Assembly: GCF_026262505.1 (NCBI RefSeq)
Contig: NC_067205.1
Coordinates: forward strand, 13,950,001 to 14,014,000
Reading direction: 5' to 3'
From: Trichomonas vaginalis G3
Lineage: Eukaryota > Parabasalia > Trichomonadida > Trichomonadidae
Length of the DNA: 64,000 bases
Numbering within the stretch: position 1 is the stretch's first letter; each line of letters starts with the position of its first letter. The notes beneath the pieces are model-generated. The model was not told where the DNA came from and ran no database searches. It was given only the letters and a program-made list of their open reading frames with translations. This document shows, one piece after another, positions 1-10,211 of this stretch. The position numbers and the translations under genes were made by a program.

Positions 1-40
1 TGCAGATAAAAAACAAAATTAAAACTTTAACCGATGTAAA

Positions 41-472
41 ATGAGCTTGTCAAAATCAGAGCGAGAGTCTATTATATTAAATGACGCAAGAGGAATACAA
101 CATCCTTTCTATTACGTAAGTCAGAGTAAAGATGGTAAAATATACGTAAGAAAAAGAAAGGTTCCATTAGCGAATGCAGAAAGCGACAACATTAAGGTGT
201 ATGGCAAGGGTGAAGTCCACGAAGCCCATATAAAACCTTCTGTTCAAACTGAGTCAATAGAACCAGAAGAAAAGAAGCCAGATGTACTTTCAATAACGAA
301 CCAAGAGCTTATTGCAAAGTTCGTGAATTTCATTGAAAAACAAACCGAGTCAAAGAACCCTGACCCACCAGTGAAAGAAGTTGAGACAAAAGAGAATGTA
401 CAGTTCATTGAAAATGTCAAGAAACAACTTCCACCACGAATGCCAAGAAGAAGAGTGAGAATAATGAAGTAA
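41..472 (+). CDS. Small basic/acidic protein with a shared [FY]Y-x-DGK-RK-PL domain
   Basis: A 143-residue frame starting at an ATG after AT-rich leader. Residues ~20-43 contain HPFYYVSQSKDGKIYVRKRK, which has the same spacing of aromatic, DG and RK residues as the product of 2592-2828 and as residues ~45-66 of the gene at 54609-55193 in Polinton B. The middle is rich in Glu/Pro/Lys and the C-terminus is a strongly basic tail (RMPRRRVRIMK), suggesting nucleic-acid contact or packaging. It lies 27 bp before the capsid-like gene. Function unknown; structural or DNA-associated protein is inference. Confidence 0.55.
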   Translation: MSLSKSERESIILNDARGIQHPFYYVSQSKDGKIYVRKRKVPLANAESDNIKVYGKGEVHEAHIKPSVQTESIEPEEKKPDVLSITNQELIAKFVNFIEKQTESKNPDPPVKEVETKENVQFIENVKKQLPPRMPRRRVRIMK

Positions 473-499
473 ATAGATATTTTTATCTGAAGTAAATAC

Positions 500-2072
500 A
501 TGCAGAACGAACAGCTAAACGAATTTACTCCAGCAGAGCATATTCATCAGATTCGCTCATATTTCGATATCATAGACAATGCAGTTCAAATTGGTGACAC
601 TAATAGAAAATATTCTGACGCAAAGATTCCATCACAACCTGGAACTGCTAAAGATAACACATGGGTAACATTCAATCTCTCACCTCCTGGTGAAAATATG
701 TTGGACCTTTACAATACATTCATTACGTATAAAATGGAAGGTCAATTTATTGTAGATAAAGAAATTGGTTCAGGTTCCAATAAAACAAACCCACCAGGAT
801 TTTGGATTGGTTTCGATGACGCTTTCTATGCAGTTGCTGGATATCAAATCCTTGCAAATGGTCGTATCGTATATTCTCAAGACAACGCAAGAGAAGAAGC
901 ATATATAACTTCAAACTCACAAACTACCGAACAAATAAAGAAAGTAGATGTTTTCTCAAAGACTCGACATGAAGATGTATGGAGTCATTCGGGAACATGC
1001 AGAACAGGACAAATTGTTAGTGGTCCAATTACAGCAGGAAAATCATTTGATTTTAAGCTTCGTTTAAGAATTCCTGTTAGAAGATTCCTTCCATTAGAAG
1101 CTATTCGATTTATTCCAGCTTTTGCAGGAAACATTCAGCTTAAAGTAAAGTTCAGTAGCGACGCCTTACAATGCACATCTATATCTGTAAATGATATCAT
1201 TGCTTTCAATCCAACTCTTAAAGTTGCATTTGCTTCAGATTCAAATCCACCGACAAATAAATTTGTTCCATGGAATGAACCATTCACTATGATAACGAAG
1301 GCAGTAGAAGCTAGTGGAACAGTTACTATTACAACTGTAACCCAGCAACTATTTCGAACAAAGATGGATTTTAATGAATGTTTCATTCATCCAAAGTCAT
1401 TCTCTTTAGACCCTAACATTTATACAGAACTTGTAGAACATTATACAAACGAGGCTTTATGTTTTCCTGTTAAAGTTATGGATTGGATTCCTATGGACGG
1501 TTCATTCTCAAAGAATACAGATAGTTCAAGTGCAACATTTACAGCAGCTTATACGCCTATTAATGTTAAAAGTATTTGGGCACTATTTAGAAAGAAAGAC
1601 AACTATTATGTTAATTTTGAGAACCCTAAGTTTAAATATCTTCAGCTTTCCATGGGAGCTTATGGAAATATGCCTGCAGAACCTGAAAAATCATATGGAC
1701 CTGTATTTTATGAAATGGTTGCGAACCTGCAATACAAACAATGATATGATAGGATTTAATGAAGATGTTATGAGGTCATTGGTGGATGATGGTAGTGTGG
1801 AACATAAATGGGATAGCTATGACAACACACATTTCTTATGTGGTTTTCCAACAGAAGTGGACTTTTGCTTCCAGCAAGGTCAAACATCTACTGCTCCAAT
1901 AACATACAAATTGTCTGTTAAAGGACCTATTGAACTAGCAACTGAAAACGTACCAAAGCCACTTATTGGATTTATGAGGGATTGTTGCTTTGCCATTCAG
2001 GTGCGTACTAATGGCATCCCCATAATAAGATTAGATGACTATAACTTAGCTACGGACGACAGTGAGGAATAA
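500..2072 (+). pseudogene. Major capsid-like protein, divergent subfamily (fossil, broken)
   Basis: The frame resembles the capsid candidate of Polinton A (8273-9880). Shared features include a KLRLRIPVRRFLPLEAIRF-like stretch against KLKLRVPLSSFLIFRFLRY, the following aromatic/AG-rich strand, and a late segment with FxxGxP and a GPxEL...KPL/I pattern. The composition is beta-rich with few charged helices, as expected for double jelly-roll capsids. Capsid assignment follows from this similarity and from the family's gene content; the fold was not tested. The region is broken. It precedes a membrane protein gene by 30 bp. Confidence 0.6.
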
Positions 2073-2102
2073 AGGATGAACGTTTATTTTTAAAGCTTAT
2101 AA

Positions 2103-2543
2103 ATGAGTTCTTCATCAAGCTCTCGTGAACCTTCACCATCTATGAAACAAACTTTACCAAACGATTATGGAGCACCTATTGAATATTTCTTACGAGCTGC
2201 ACAATGGCAAAGAGCAGTCTCACCAAGGTTAGGTGTTCCACCAGCTCCTGTCAAAAATAGCATTTGGTCAAGTCCTTATATAAGATATGGTCTCCCACTA
2301 GGTTTGCTAGCTACAGCAGGAGCAGTTATGATGTTGAAAAGAAATAAAGCAAATGTTGTAAATAATACTGAAGTAGCTGAAGTTAAACAAACTCCAACAC
2401 CTTCACAAGCAAAACCTTCAATGACTCCTGAACCTATGGAAGTACAAACTCCTGTTCAAAAGTCAACTCCTAAACCGACTCCAACATTTAAACCAGAACC
2501 TACTCCTCAAATAAATCGTAAAACTCCTGCGTTTCCTTACTGA
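2103..2543 (+). CDS. Single-pass membrane protein with Pro/Thr-rich tail
   Basis: 146 residues. A Ser-rich N-terminus leads to one hydrophobic segment at ~62-79 (RYGLPLGLLATAGAVMML), followed by basic residues and a long tail of TP, KP and EP repeats. The ATG follows TTTATTTTTAAAGCTTATAA, the T-rich motif common to genes of these elements. Its place directly behind the capsid-like gene suggests a virion or membrane-associated role, but no family is recognised. Confidence 0.5.
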   Translation: MSSSSSSREPSPSMKQTLPNDYGAPIEYFLRAAQWQRAVSPRLGVPPAPVKNSIWSSPYIRYGLPLGLLATAGAVMMLKRNKANVVNNTEVAEVKQTPTPSQAKPSMTPEPMEVQTPVQKSTPKPTPTFKPEPTPQINRKTPAFPY

Positions 2544-2591
2544 AAAAATAACGTTATTTTTATTTAATATTAAAATTTTTATTTGATTGAA

Positions 2592-2828
2592 ATGACGACT
2601 AAAGTCACTGAAGCAATGAAACAAAAGTTTTTGGTAGAATACATTAAATCAGGAACTATTCCAGAAGGTTTTTACATTCATACTATGAAGGATGGTAGAG
2701 TTCAGTTTAGAAAGATAAAGCAACCATTAGATAAAGAAGGAATTTTGAGAAAGATTAAACTTCATGAGGACAACATTGCTGAACTTAAGAAGAAGTTAGA
2801 AGAGTTGGAGAAAGGAAGAGAGTTATAA
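2592..2828 (+). CDS. Small coiled-coil protein sharing the DG-RK domain
   Basis: 78 residues from the ATG at 2592; an upstream TTG in frame is not used as start. Residues ~24-45 (GFYIHTMKDGRVQFRKIK) match the small domain seen at 41-472 and in the gene at 54609-55193. The rest is a charged heptad-like helix ending LKKKLEELEKG. Probably a short DNA- or protein-binding adaptor; this is inference from charge and coiled-coil character. Confidence 0.5.
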   Translation: MTTKVTEAMKQKFLVEYIKSGTIPEGFYIHTMKDGRVQFRKIKQPLDKEGILRKIKLHEDNIAELKKKLEELEKGREL

Positions 2829-2844
2829 AGCAATGAATTCAAGT

Positions 2845-2892
2845 GGGTGAAAAAACAGGTGAAAAAAGAGGTGAGATCTCACCACTTCACCT
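2845..2892. repeat. Palindromic half-site module M1 (GGTGA type, reverse orientation)
   Basis: Three GGTGA half-sites in direct order, then a central GGTGAGATCTCACC palindrome and a final TTCACC, followed by an AT-rich TAAATTTATTTTT end. It lies between the genes ending at 2828 and starting at 2983. It is the only module of this family outside Polintons A and B. Confidence 0.7.
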
Positions 2893-2982
2893 AAATTTAT
2901 TTTTGTGCTATGTTTTCATACGTGTGGGAGTGGTGATATCATTTATTTTTAAGTTTATTTTTTTTATTTTATTTTTATATAA

Positions 2983-3309
2983 ATGACGAAAACTATTGAG
3001 ATAACAAACTACAACGGTCATGAGTTCAAGAATTTGTTCTTCGTTCCTCGTGAAAATACATTCTATCAGATACGAGGGAGAAAGGGTAAAGTTAGTTTGA
3101 GCGTTTATGAAGGAATGAAGAATGGAAAGTTTATACAAGCATACGATACAAACGGTAAACGTGTTTCATTAGCTTTGTCAAAACTTACTAACATTTATTT
3201 TGACAGTGACTTTGACTCTGACGATTGGAGCGACAGCAGCGATACTGAAGAATATGAACTATTGTGTGAAGCACAGCAATGGGAAGAGTTGCAATACTTT
3301 TGTAAGTGA
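2983..3309 (+). CDS. Standalone homologue of the HNH protein's C-terminal domain
   Basis: 108 residues. Residues ~4-70 align by eye with the last ~70 residues of the HNH endonuclease at 53975-54559: both have IEIT[ND]Y..H.F, a central aromatic [FY]Y/FYQI segment, D-T-[DN]-GK and a final L.K...[IL]Y. The tail of this protein is very acidic (DSDFDSDDWSDSSDTEE) and replaces anything nuclease-like. It may be a free DNA-recognition or regulatory domain; the acidic tail could modulate DNA binding. Functional assignment is inference. Confidence 0.5.
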   Translation: MTKTIEITNYNGHEFKNLFFVPRENTFYQIRGRKGKVSLSVYEGMKNGKFIQAYDTNGKRVSLALSKLTNIYFDSDFDSDDWSDSSDTEEYELLCEAQQWEELQYFCK

Positions 3310-3514
3310 GAACGTTTATTTTTTACAGTAGTGAAGTCGTTTGTGAAAACGTTAGTGAAGTGAAGTGGTTGGCGGCTTTGTAAATATTTAAGGTTAAGTT
3401 GGTGTTGTCGTTTGTGTTGTAAAATATACGTTAACAGTTTTGTAAATTGTCAAAACAGCTAAGTGGTGTACTGAGACACTGCGCGCCTCCATACACAAGA
3501 TATGTATACTAACT

Positions 3515-4276
3515 TTCGCCGAGCAAATTAAAAATTAACGTATGGATTAAATTTTAAGAGGAATTCAATTTTAATTACGGGTTGTTCAAATATTGATTAA
3601 TATAAATTTATTAATAAGAATAAACAATTTTTGTTTTTGAATTTATTCAATTTATAGCTTTACATATGGTTTCAAAATTGTACAACTATGATTATTTCAA
3701 CAAAAAATATCTTACTTTTTCACTTCACTTTCACACTCACTTTTTCCGTAATTCAAATTTCAACATTATGTATTTTAATTCCTTATAGTATTTTTAACAT
3801 AATTAATCAAATAATAATTGGAAGTTCTGAACTCACTTTTTCCGTAATTCAAAATCAAAAATATGAATAATATATCTATTTATTATATACTAATGCTATT
3901 TTCAACTAGAAGTGAGGTACGGTAATCTTACGGATTCCCGTAACTCAATTTTACGGAAAAAGTGCAATAAACTACTCAATTTACGGAAAAAGTGTCGTAA
4001 ACTATTGATGTGGCGGTAAAATCACGGTAATTCACGGAAAGCTATATGCGAAAATTTGAAATTATACAAAATCGAGCGAAACACTTTTAAATAGGTTGTT
4101 CTCGTATTTAAAATACTATTCCCAGATTTATTGTCGTCAGAATATTTCCAAATTTTTGCCGATTTACAAAAAATGATTTACAAAGCATATTTTTTAATCT
4201 AAAAAATTCCTTAAAAAAGGAACCGGTGTGCGGAAACCTCGGTAAATTACCGCGGTTCCCGTTGGGACTGCCATAG
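3515..4276 (+). repeat. Left copy of a ~760-bp inverted repeat
   Basis: From TTCGCCGAGC to the inner end CTGCCATAG the sequence is found, reverse-complemented and nearly identical, at 61215-61974. It contains four copies of CACTTTTTCCGTAA or its complement (near 3739, 3834, 3951, 3979), two in each direction, and a GC-rich inner end (ACCGCGGTTCCCGTTGGGAC). No protein is convincing; a 60-codon frame inside is present in both copies but looks like AT-rich noise. The 230 bp from 4277 to 4506 are AT-rich and hold nothing I recognise. The copies could be a dispersed host repeat or the ends of a foldback element. Confidence 0.75.
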
Positions 4277-4512
4277 AATTTATATACTATTCATCTATTA
4301 GTAAACACTACCGTATATTATTTTTTAAGCTATCTTATTTTTTGAACTTTTATTCAAATCTTTGGTCGCAAGAAGAATTGCATGATAAATAAAAACATTT
4401 AATCAAAGTCAATTTTATTTTTCATATTCAAATGGACTGAGTGTTAACATTTAACATTTTTTGCTAATTGTCGTCAAAAATTAGGCGTAAAGCAAAAATT
4501 GATATTTCATAT

Positions 4513-4558
4513 AAAAAAAAGGTAGTGGGGCTTCCAGGCGCGTTGCGCCCTCTAGCCC
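4513..4558 (+). repeat. Polinton A left TIR
   Basis: Eight A followed by GGTAGTGGGGCTTCCA, a hairpin GGCGCGTTGCGCC and TCTAGCCC. It is matched exactly in inverted form at 31909-31954. Beyond this the two ends of A differ. Confidence 0.95.
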
Positions 4559-4833
4559 ATAAAAAATTTCTGAGGACGAGCCAGCCGTTGACTTTTTTGT
4601 AGAGCACTCAAAATAGTATAACTTTGTCCGGACAAGTAAGGGTCTATCGTCGCTACAGGAAAAGTTACAGGCGTTCCAAGGAAGTATACTTTGAGAAGCC
4701 TTTCCCCCCTTATAGAATGAGATAGGACGGTTATTTTACAAAACTTACAACATTTTGACCGAGTAGTTTTTTGAGCTGAACAAAAAGTGTCATATAAACA
4801 TCTGTCAAAAACCGCTTTTTAACTTCACTTAAA
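4559..4833 (+). promoter_or_regulatory. Conserved non-coding leader behind the left TIR
   Basis: From the GCCGTTGACTTTTTTGTAG string (about 4586) this ~250-bp stretch is almost identical to 38069-38316 in Polinton B although no frame in it looks coding. It includes the palindrome TTGTCCGGACAA (one change in B) and ends ACTTCACTTAAA just before the first ATG. Conservation equal to that of genes suggests a promoter, replication or packaging role near the terminus. Confidence 0.5.
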
Positions 4834-6680
4834 ATGCCACGTAAGCTACGTAAGAATATACGTAAGAGGAAGGGAGCATTGAAACATCCAATAGTAAAAC
4901 TGACACCACAACAACAGTTGCAACAACAAATGATGAATGACCCCACTATGTTGCAACAAATGTCAAGCAACCCTATGCTTTTAAACCGAGTTATTGGTGC
5001 ACAGAGTGGAGGTTTAAGAGCGGCACTTTTAGCGAAATGGCAGGCTATGGTGGAGCTGCAGACGGAACAGCTATATAACCCTCAAAGTCAAATGAATTTG
5101 AGTTCACTCAAAAATCAAATAACAGATGTCAAAAAGTCAAACATAGACATACAGAAACAAATAAGTGAAAACGAAAAGAAACTAGAATATGACAGACAGA
5201 CAAAGAAACTAAATGAGTTAAACGTAGAGAAAAGAAGAAAGAAGAACAACTGAAAGAACTAAGTACAGAGGAATATGCGAAAAAAGTGTCAGAAAAAGCA
5301 GCAGAAGTAGCAAAAATGGAAACAAGATGTTATAAATTTGAAAAACCATACTACTCAATATAAAGTACTGAAAGATGAAGAGAGATAAAACAAAAAGCCC
5401 TGAAGACATATATGGATAGCGATGAGTATAAAAAAGAAGTTGAAGCAAATGTAAAGGCAGAAAAAACTTTTACAGTTGCAAAACCAAAACCGTACAGTAT
5501 GAAAACTTAGCACAAGAAAGTAAAAATAACGACGCAGCCATGCAAAAGGCAATGAAAAGCGCAGATATTATAAAAGCTAATAATGACTGGTTAGATGCCA
5601 AGCCAACGCTAAAGCAGCCCAACTTATAGGGTCAATAAGGACAAAAATACAAGCGGATTGAAGACAGTTCAAATGAAGCTTTAATGAATGCTGACTTTAA
5701 GAATGCCTTCGAAGCTCTTCATAGTAAGGTGAAACTAGTGAACGATTTCTCATCTGGAAAGAAACTGAAGTCTGAAGGTTTCGACAAAGAGTTAAGAGAA
5801 GTAGCCACAAAAATATGACGAAAAATAACAGATGCAGCAACGAGAAGGCAGTTCAAAGTTGCCTATGACGCCGTTAGAAGCAACTGTTGTGGAAAGTCAA
5901 GAAAAAGAGTTACAACAGACCAAAACAGACCTAGTAAATGCTTTCTTAAGAACGAAAAGTCAGGTAGGACATTATGCTGCAGATGGAACATATGTGCCAG
6001 CTGGTGGAACTTATATACCACCAAACCCTCCAAGAGAAGCACCTGCACCAGGACTATCTAAAACATTTACATCGTCACATGGACACAGACACAGGCATGC
6101 ACCAAAACCAACACAACAACCAACAGTTCAAAATCCAGCACCACAACAACAACCAAAACCAACAGTTCAAAATCCTGCACAACAACCAACAGTTCAAAAT
6201 CCAGCACAGCAACCAACAGTTCAAAATCCAGCACCACAACCAAAACCAGCACAACAACCACCTCCACAACCAGCACAGCAACCAACAGTTCAAAACCCTG
6301 CACAACAACAACCACAAACAGAGCAAGGACATAAAAGAAGAAGAGAAAAAGGAAACCAAGAATTCTTAAAAATGCTTAAGGAAGATTATGGTTACCAAGA
6401 TACTCTTGACTTTAGTGACAGATATAAAGAAGCTATTAGAAAGTTCAAGGAAGGAAATACTGACCCGAACCTATTTAGCTTTATGGTTCAGCATCAAATC
6501 GGATATAATCTCAAACATGGAAAATACAAGCTCGCTAAGGGATATGATTTAATAGCATATCATCCAAATGACATGAATGAATTTACTCCGAGATATTTGA
6601 TGTCAGAGCTAAATGATAATTCAACTCTCTTCATGAAACGCGGAAAAATAGAGACGGAACGAAAGAAGAAAGGTTTATGA
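4834..6680 (+). pseudogene. Gln-rich coiled-coil protein region with PQ repeats (fossil, broken)
   Basis: Begins MPRKLRKNIRKRKGA, a strongly basic N-terminus, followed by Gln/Met-rich and then long charged coiled-coil sequence. The part from ~6060 encodes HGHRHRHAPKP and tandem PTVQNPAQ/PAPQ repeats, and the end reads FMVQHQIGYNLKHGKYKLAKGYD. The homologous region of Polinton B is 38317-40050. Broken in both. Large, basic, Gln-rich with repeats suggests a virion core or scaffold protein, but no family is recognised. Its last frame overlaps the next gene by ATGA. Confidence 0.55.
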
Positions 6681-8233
6681 GTCCGGATGACTTAGATAGG
6701 GAACTTGTTAAAAACGGTCTCGGAATATATGAAATGCCAGCAGATGAGGTACAAGAAACTCAACAGGAAGAAGTTCAGATACAACCAGACATGGAAGAAA
6801 TAGTTCAGCAACAACAGCTAGAAGAGCCTGAAGGAAACGAACAAGTCCCTCCTTTGGAAACTAACTTCACAGAACTAGATGAAGATTTGGAACAGCCGAA
6901 AAATCTTGACCCTCAACAAGAGTATGCGGAGAATATGGAATCTTTCCAAGAGTCTAAGAAAAATTCGGCTGACATAGTAGAAGAATATCGAAAAATGTTC
7001 ACCGACATACAAAAGACTCCAACATCAGATGAAAATATTCAGCATAGAATGGAAGTACTGAAAGAAAATGTACGCAAATACAATAATCCTTTTTACTTAC
7101 GACCATATAACATTCAATCTTTGGCTGAACTTGGTGAAAATAAAAGGTTAAATTTCAACAAAACATATAGAAATGAAACATTGTTTAAAGTTCATTCAGA
7201 ACCTAACCAATATGGAAACAAACCTACTTTTGTTTCTGCAGACTATGGAACTACAATGAGATGGGGTCATAAAGCTAATCCGGATAGGTGGTTCATAAAC
7301 TTACAACCTCAATTCCAAGAAGTTGTAGACGCAATGGAAGTGAATGGTAAACCAGATATAGCTGGTATTTTCAGCGCGGCTTTAATGCCATTGAAAGATA
7401 TGAAAGATGCAGATATTTTGGACCAGTATGAAATGAACATGACTGAGGGAAATATAACACCTGACGTTCTAGAACATTTATCTCAAAGAACTATACAGAA
7501 CCATAGAGATGGTTTATTTGGTGAAGAGTTTAGAAAGAAAGTTAGGGAGAGAGAAGGAAGAGAACCTATTGTACATGACCTTGCAAACGAAAGTTTGCAA
7601 AATGTCATAAAAACTTACTTTGCAGACAATGAACCGAGAAGGGATGAATATTTAAGAAAACTCAAATGGACAGTACCAAATGAAATGTTAGTATTGAAAA
7701 ACATGTTCCATGACAAAATAAAACCAACTACAGAAATAAATGACGCAAGACTGAAGCGTTGGGTAAAAGCTTTCCCATTCACAAAAGATATTATTGGTAA
7801 CATGGAAAGAAAACCAGAATGGCTACAAAAACATATATTTGGAAACGAGCTTATTCCATATGGACAAGCTCTGTTTGAAGAGCTTGAACCGGAAACTCAG
7901 GAAAGAGTCATGCAAACAATAAGCGAAGACTCAAATACAAACTATGACAAAATCTTTCTAGGATATAGGTTACCTGAGATGGGCGACCAGAGCCCAAAGG
8001 CAAAAAGGACATGGGAAATTTACAACATACTAGGTGAACATGAGGCAAAGATGCAACAACTTGAAGCAGAGAGCAAGTTACCAAAAGCGACACCAAAGAA
8101 GAAGAGAAGAGTAGAACAAAGTGAAAGTAGTGAAGAAGTAACTTCATCTAGTGAAAGTAGTGGCAATGAAGGAAAAAGAAGAGTTAAAAACTCAGTCAGG
8201 AAGAAAGTAAAGCTTGGTCCGAAACAATTATGA
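6677..8233 (+). CDS. Acidic/Gln-rich protein with C-terminal nuclear localisation signal
   Basis: 518 residues, open throughout. The first ~100 residues are Glu/Gln-rich; the middle has a compact region with PNQYGNKPTFVSADYG and WGHKANPDRWFINLQPQFQE; the end has KATPKKKRRVEQSESSEE, very close to the SV40-type signal PKKKRKV, then Ser/Glu runs and a second basic cluster (KRRVKNSVRKKVKL). Nuclear entry and possible CK2 phosphorylation are inferred from this. The start ATG overlaps the preceding stop as ATGA, also in Polinton B. Adjacent to the capsid gene, so a virion or core protein is possible; no homologue recognised. Confidence 0.6.
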   Translation: MSPDDLDRELVKNGLGIYEMPADEVQETQQEEVQIQPDMEEIVQQQQLEEPEGNEQVPPLETNFTELDEDLEQPKNLDPQQEYAENMESFQESKKNSADIVEEYRKMFTDIQKTPTSDENIQHRMEVLKENVRKYNNPFYLRPYNIQSLAELGENKRLNFNKTYRNETLFKVHSEPNQYGNKPTFVSADYGTTMRWGHKANPDRWFINLQPQFQEVVDAMEVNGKPDIAGIFSAALMPLKDMKDADILDQYEMNMTEGNITPDVLEHLSQRTIQNHRDGLFGEEFRKKVREREGREPIVHDLANESLQNVIKTYFADNEPRRDEYLRKLKWTVPNEMLVLKNMFHDKIKPTTEINDARLKRWVKAFPFTKDIIGNMERKPEWLQKHIFGNELIPYGQALFEELEPETQERVMQTISEDSNTNYDKIFLGYRLPEMGDQSPKAKRTWEIYNILGEHEAKMQQLEAESKLPKATPKKKRRVEQSESSEEVTSSSESSGNEGKRRVKNSVRKKVKLGPKQL

Positions 8234-8272
8234 CAAATAAATCCAACTATTCTATATTTTTACCCATATGAA

Positions 8273-9880
8273 ATGTACGCCGCTCAGAATATAACACCAA
8301 CAGTTTTGGATGCCATGAACGGAAATGTTTCCGAATGGTATAACGAATGCGACAATGCCATTAGAAGGTCAGAAATAGTTCCTGGAACTTACGAATATAC
8401 AACTGCTGTTTCTTATGGAAACGTAGGTGAGTTTGGAGAAGGTTCTTCAACAACAGTAGATATTGCTTGCGACAGGTTTCACATTATTTCTATTGACAAC
8501 TCATTCTTATACGTGGAACAAGACATTGAAATAAAACCTTCTGCCAAGTTGTCTGACAAGAAAGGTTGCAATGGAATTTTCTATGTCGGATACCAATATG
8601 CTCCAGAAGTTTTCATGGGATATAAGATATATTCTAACTCTGACTTAGTTCAAACAGTAACATGGGCAAACTATGAATGGTTCGCTTTGAGAAACTCAGT
8701 ACAACCCAAAGCTAGAGAACAAACAGACCAGTATGCAACTATTGAGAAAATAAGAAGACTTGACCCTAACGTTCCAGGAGTTTATGTTAACCTTTCTGGA
8801 CAAACTGCAGCAGCAGTAACCAAAGTAAAACTGAAACTTAGAGTTCCTTTGTCATCTTTCCTCATCTTCAGGTTTTTAAGATACTTGCCAAACTGGGCAG
8901 GAAAAATTTCTATCGAACTTACTCCAAGCAAAAATAACTTAGTCATTGCACCAACACAAGACCCATTCAGCATTACTGTAGCTGGAACTGGTGGAGCCAA
9001 GTTCTGTGACTTTTGCAAAGACAAAGTTGACTTAGACTTTGGTTTCTCAAACCTCAACACTGAAGTAAACTATTATTTCAATGCTGCTGGAGATGTTTGG
9101 GACCCAGTTAAGTTCACATGCGAACAGTTTGAATGCAAGAGAATAGAAAGCAGACTTGCCGTTTATATGTTGGACCCAGATATTTCAAATGCTTTAGCTG
9201 CCAAATATATTGCAGTTCCACTTATGTTCCCTATACACCAAATATCTGTCAAAGACTTTGCAGGTGAAGTTGGAAACCAAAATCCAGGAGCCGCAGGTGC
9301 AAGAACAGATATTGCTTTAACAACTGCAATGAAACATGCAGATACTATGTTTGTACTGTTCAGACGAACTATAAATGACTATTCTTGTTTCTACAACCCT
9401 GGTATTAAATATCATATAAACATAGATGGCAAATATTATCCAAGAGAAGAATATTCTACAGTTGAGGATATGAGGTCATACAACTTGACATTAGATGCTA
9501 TGAACTTTAACAACAACTTCACAACAACTATTAACCCTGAAATGCAAAGTTCTATTATGCCATATGTGAAAGTATGGACTCATACAGGAGGTCAAAAAAC
9601 TCAATATACAAATGGAGACCGTTCAAACTTTTGGCTTGGCATTCCATTTGCTGACTCAGAAGACTTTATGGGTGGTATTTCAACTGTTGGTACAGTTCAA
9701 ATACAATATACTGGTGACAGAGACGGTCCAGATGAATTGAGAGCAAAGAAGTTTACAAAACCAATAGCACTTTTCACGGAAGATGCTCTTTTGAAGATTC
9801 GTTCGATGAAACCTGCTGGGGCTCCTCAGATTGGCATAACGACAGCTTCCATCGAGCAGATTTTGGCAGCAGGTCAGTAA
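8273..9880 (+). CDS. Major capsid protein candidate (double jelly-roll type)
   Basis: 535 residues, whole. Beta-rich composition with few long helices. Motifs shared with the capsid-like gene of element L: KVKLKLRVPLSSFLIFRFLR, the YLPNWAGKISIEL strand and a C-terminal segment FWLGIPFADSEDF followed by GPDEL..KKFTKPIALF. Length and position, ahead of minor capsid, helicase and ATPase genes, fit the Polinton major capsid protein. The ATG follows TTCTATATTTTTACCC. The final 107 bp overlap the convergent gene at 9774-10193. Assignment rests on family context and fold-like composition, not on a search. Confidence 0.7.
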   Translation: MYAAQNITPTVLDAMNGNVSEWYNECDNAIRRSEIVPGTYEYTTAVSYGNVGEFGEGSSTTVDIACDRFHIISIDNSFLYVEQDIEIKPSAKLSDKKGCNGIFYVGYQYAPEVFMGYKIYSNSDLVQTVTWANYEWFALRNSVQPKAREQTDQYATIEKIRRLDPNVPGVYVNLSGQTAAAVTKVKLKLRVPLSSFLIFRFLRYLPNWAGKISIELTPSKNNLVIAPTQDPFSITVAGTGGAKFCDFCKDKVDLDFGFSNLNTEVNYYFNAAGDVWDPVKFTCEQFECKRIESRLAVYMLDPDISNALAAKYIAVPLMFPIHQISVKDFAGEVGNQNPGAAGARTDIALTTAMKHADTMFVLFRRTINDYSCFYNPGIKYHINIDGKYYPREEYSTVEDMRSYNLTLDAMNFNNNFTTTINPEMQSSIMPYVKVWTHTGGQKTQYTNGDRSNFWLGIPFADSEDFMGGISTVGTVQIQYTGDRDGPDELRAKKFTKPIALFTEDALLKIRSMKPAGAPQIGITTASIEQILAAGQ

Positions 9881-10193
9881 GTTGTTCTTGAACTGACTTC
9901 TCTCCGTCAAATATTGACAGTACGCCAGTTTTGACATAATATTGTATTATAAACTTTCCTTTAGTAATATCTGTAAGTTTTGAAGTTATATTTTTGTCTG
10001 CTTCAAGAACTTTCACCATTTCAGTTATACCAACTTTCTTTGCTTTATGAAAATATTTTGGTTCAGCAAAGACTGCTATTCTATAACATTTTCCATTGTT
10101 TGTGTAAAGAACTATTCTGTCAATGTATTTGTATTGTTTGTGAGTATAAACTTTGTTCTGCTTCAATTCAATAAGATATCCGAATGCGTCCAT
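9774..10193 (-). CDS. Small antisense-overlapping protein
   Basis: 139 residues. N-terminal half is compact and basic (YLIELKQNKVYTHKQYKYIDRIVLYT split over two strands, then GKCYRIAVFAEPKYF), the C-terminal ~35 residues overlap the capsid gene on the opposite strand. It starts 18 bp from the divergent gene at 10212 and shares the same bidirectional start region. Polinton B has a related but broken copy at ~43050-43467. No family recognised; could be an early regulator. Confidence 0.5.
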   Translation of the reverse strand: MDAFGYLIELKQNKVYTHKQYKYIDRIVLYTNNGKCYRIAVFAEPKYFHKAKKVGITEMVKVLEADKNITSKLTDITKGKFIIQYYVKTGVLSIFDGEKSVQEQLTDLLPKSARWKLSLCQSEEPQQVSSNESSKEHLP

Positions 10194-10211
10194 CTTTTTA
10201 TTCTAAGTAAA
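10194..10211. promoter_or_regulatory. 18-bp bidirectional start region
   Basis: Only TTTTTATTCTAAGTAAA separates two divergent ATGs. The same 17-18 bp spacing and a similar near-palindromic TTTTTA...TAAAA core occur at 22833-22849, 25674-25691, 43468-43485 and 58264-58281, so this is likely the complete core promoter for both genes. Confidence 0.55.

Larger units (their letters stand above)
1..3514. mobile_element. Polinton-like element L, right part only (fossil)
   Basis: The window opens inside a block of compact plus-strand genes including a capsid-like gene related to, but clearly diverged from, the capsid genes of the two complete Polintons further right. It also carries a palindromic module (2845-2892) of the family otherwise seen only in those Polintons, and a small gene whose product matches the C-terminal part of the HNH protein of Polinton B. 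I therefore read it as the end of a third Polinton of another subfamily. I could not identify its right TIR; the end probably lies between 3310 and 3514, a gene-free stretch with repeated GTCGTTTGTG and the GC-rich string CTGCGCGCCTCC. The capsid region is broken. Confidence 0.6.

Noticed and set aside
3440-3514. Right TIR of element L in the GC-rich string near 3480.
   Set aside because: Only a loose resemblance to the TIRs of A and B; no flanking duplication could be shown because the left end is outside the window.
3688-3870. 60-codon frame in the inverted repeat, also present at 61621-61803.
   Set aside because: Preserved because the whole repeat is preserved; no coding signature.
6067-6369. 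Val/Leu/Cys-rich and His/Gln-rich frames overlapping the PQ repeats.
   Set aside because: Other-frame shadows of the repetitive Pro/Gln coding sequence.
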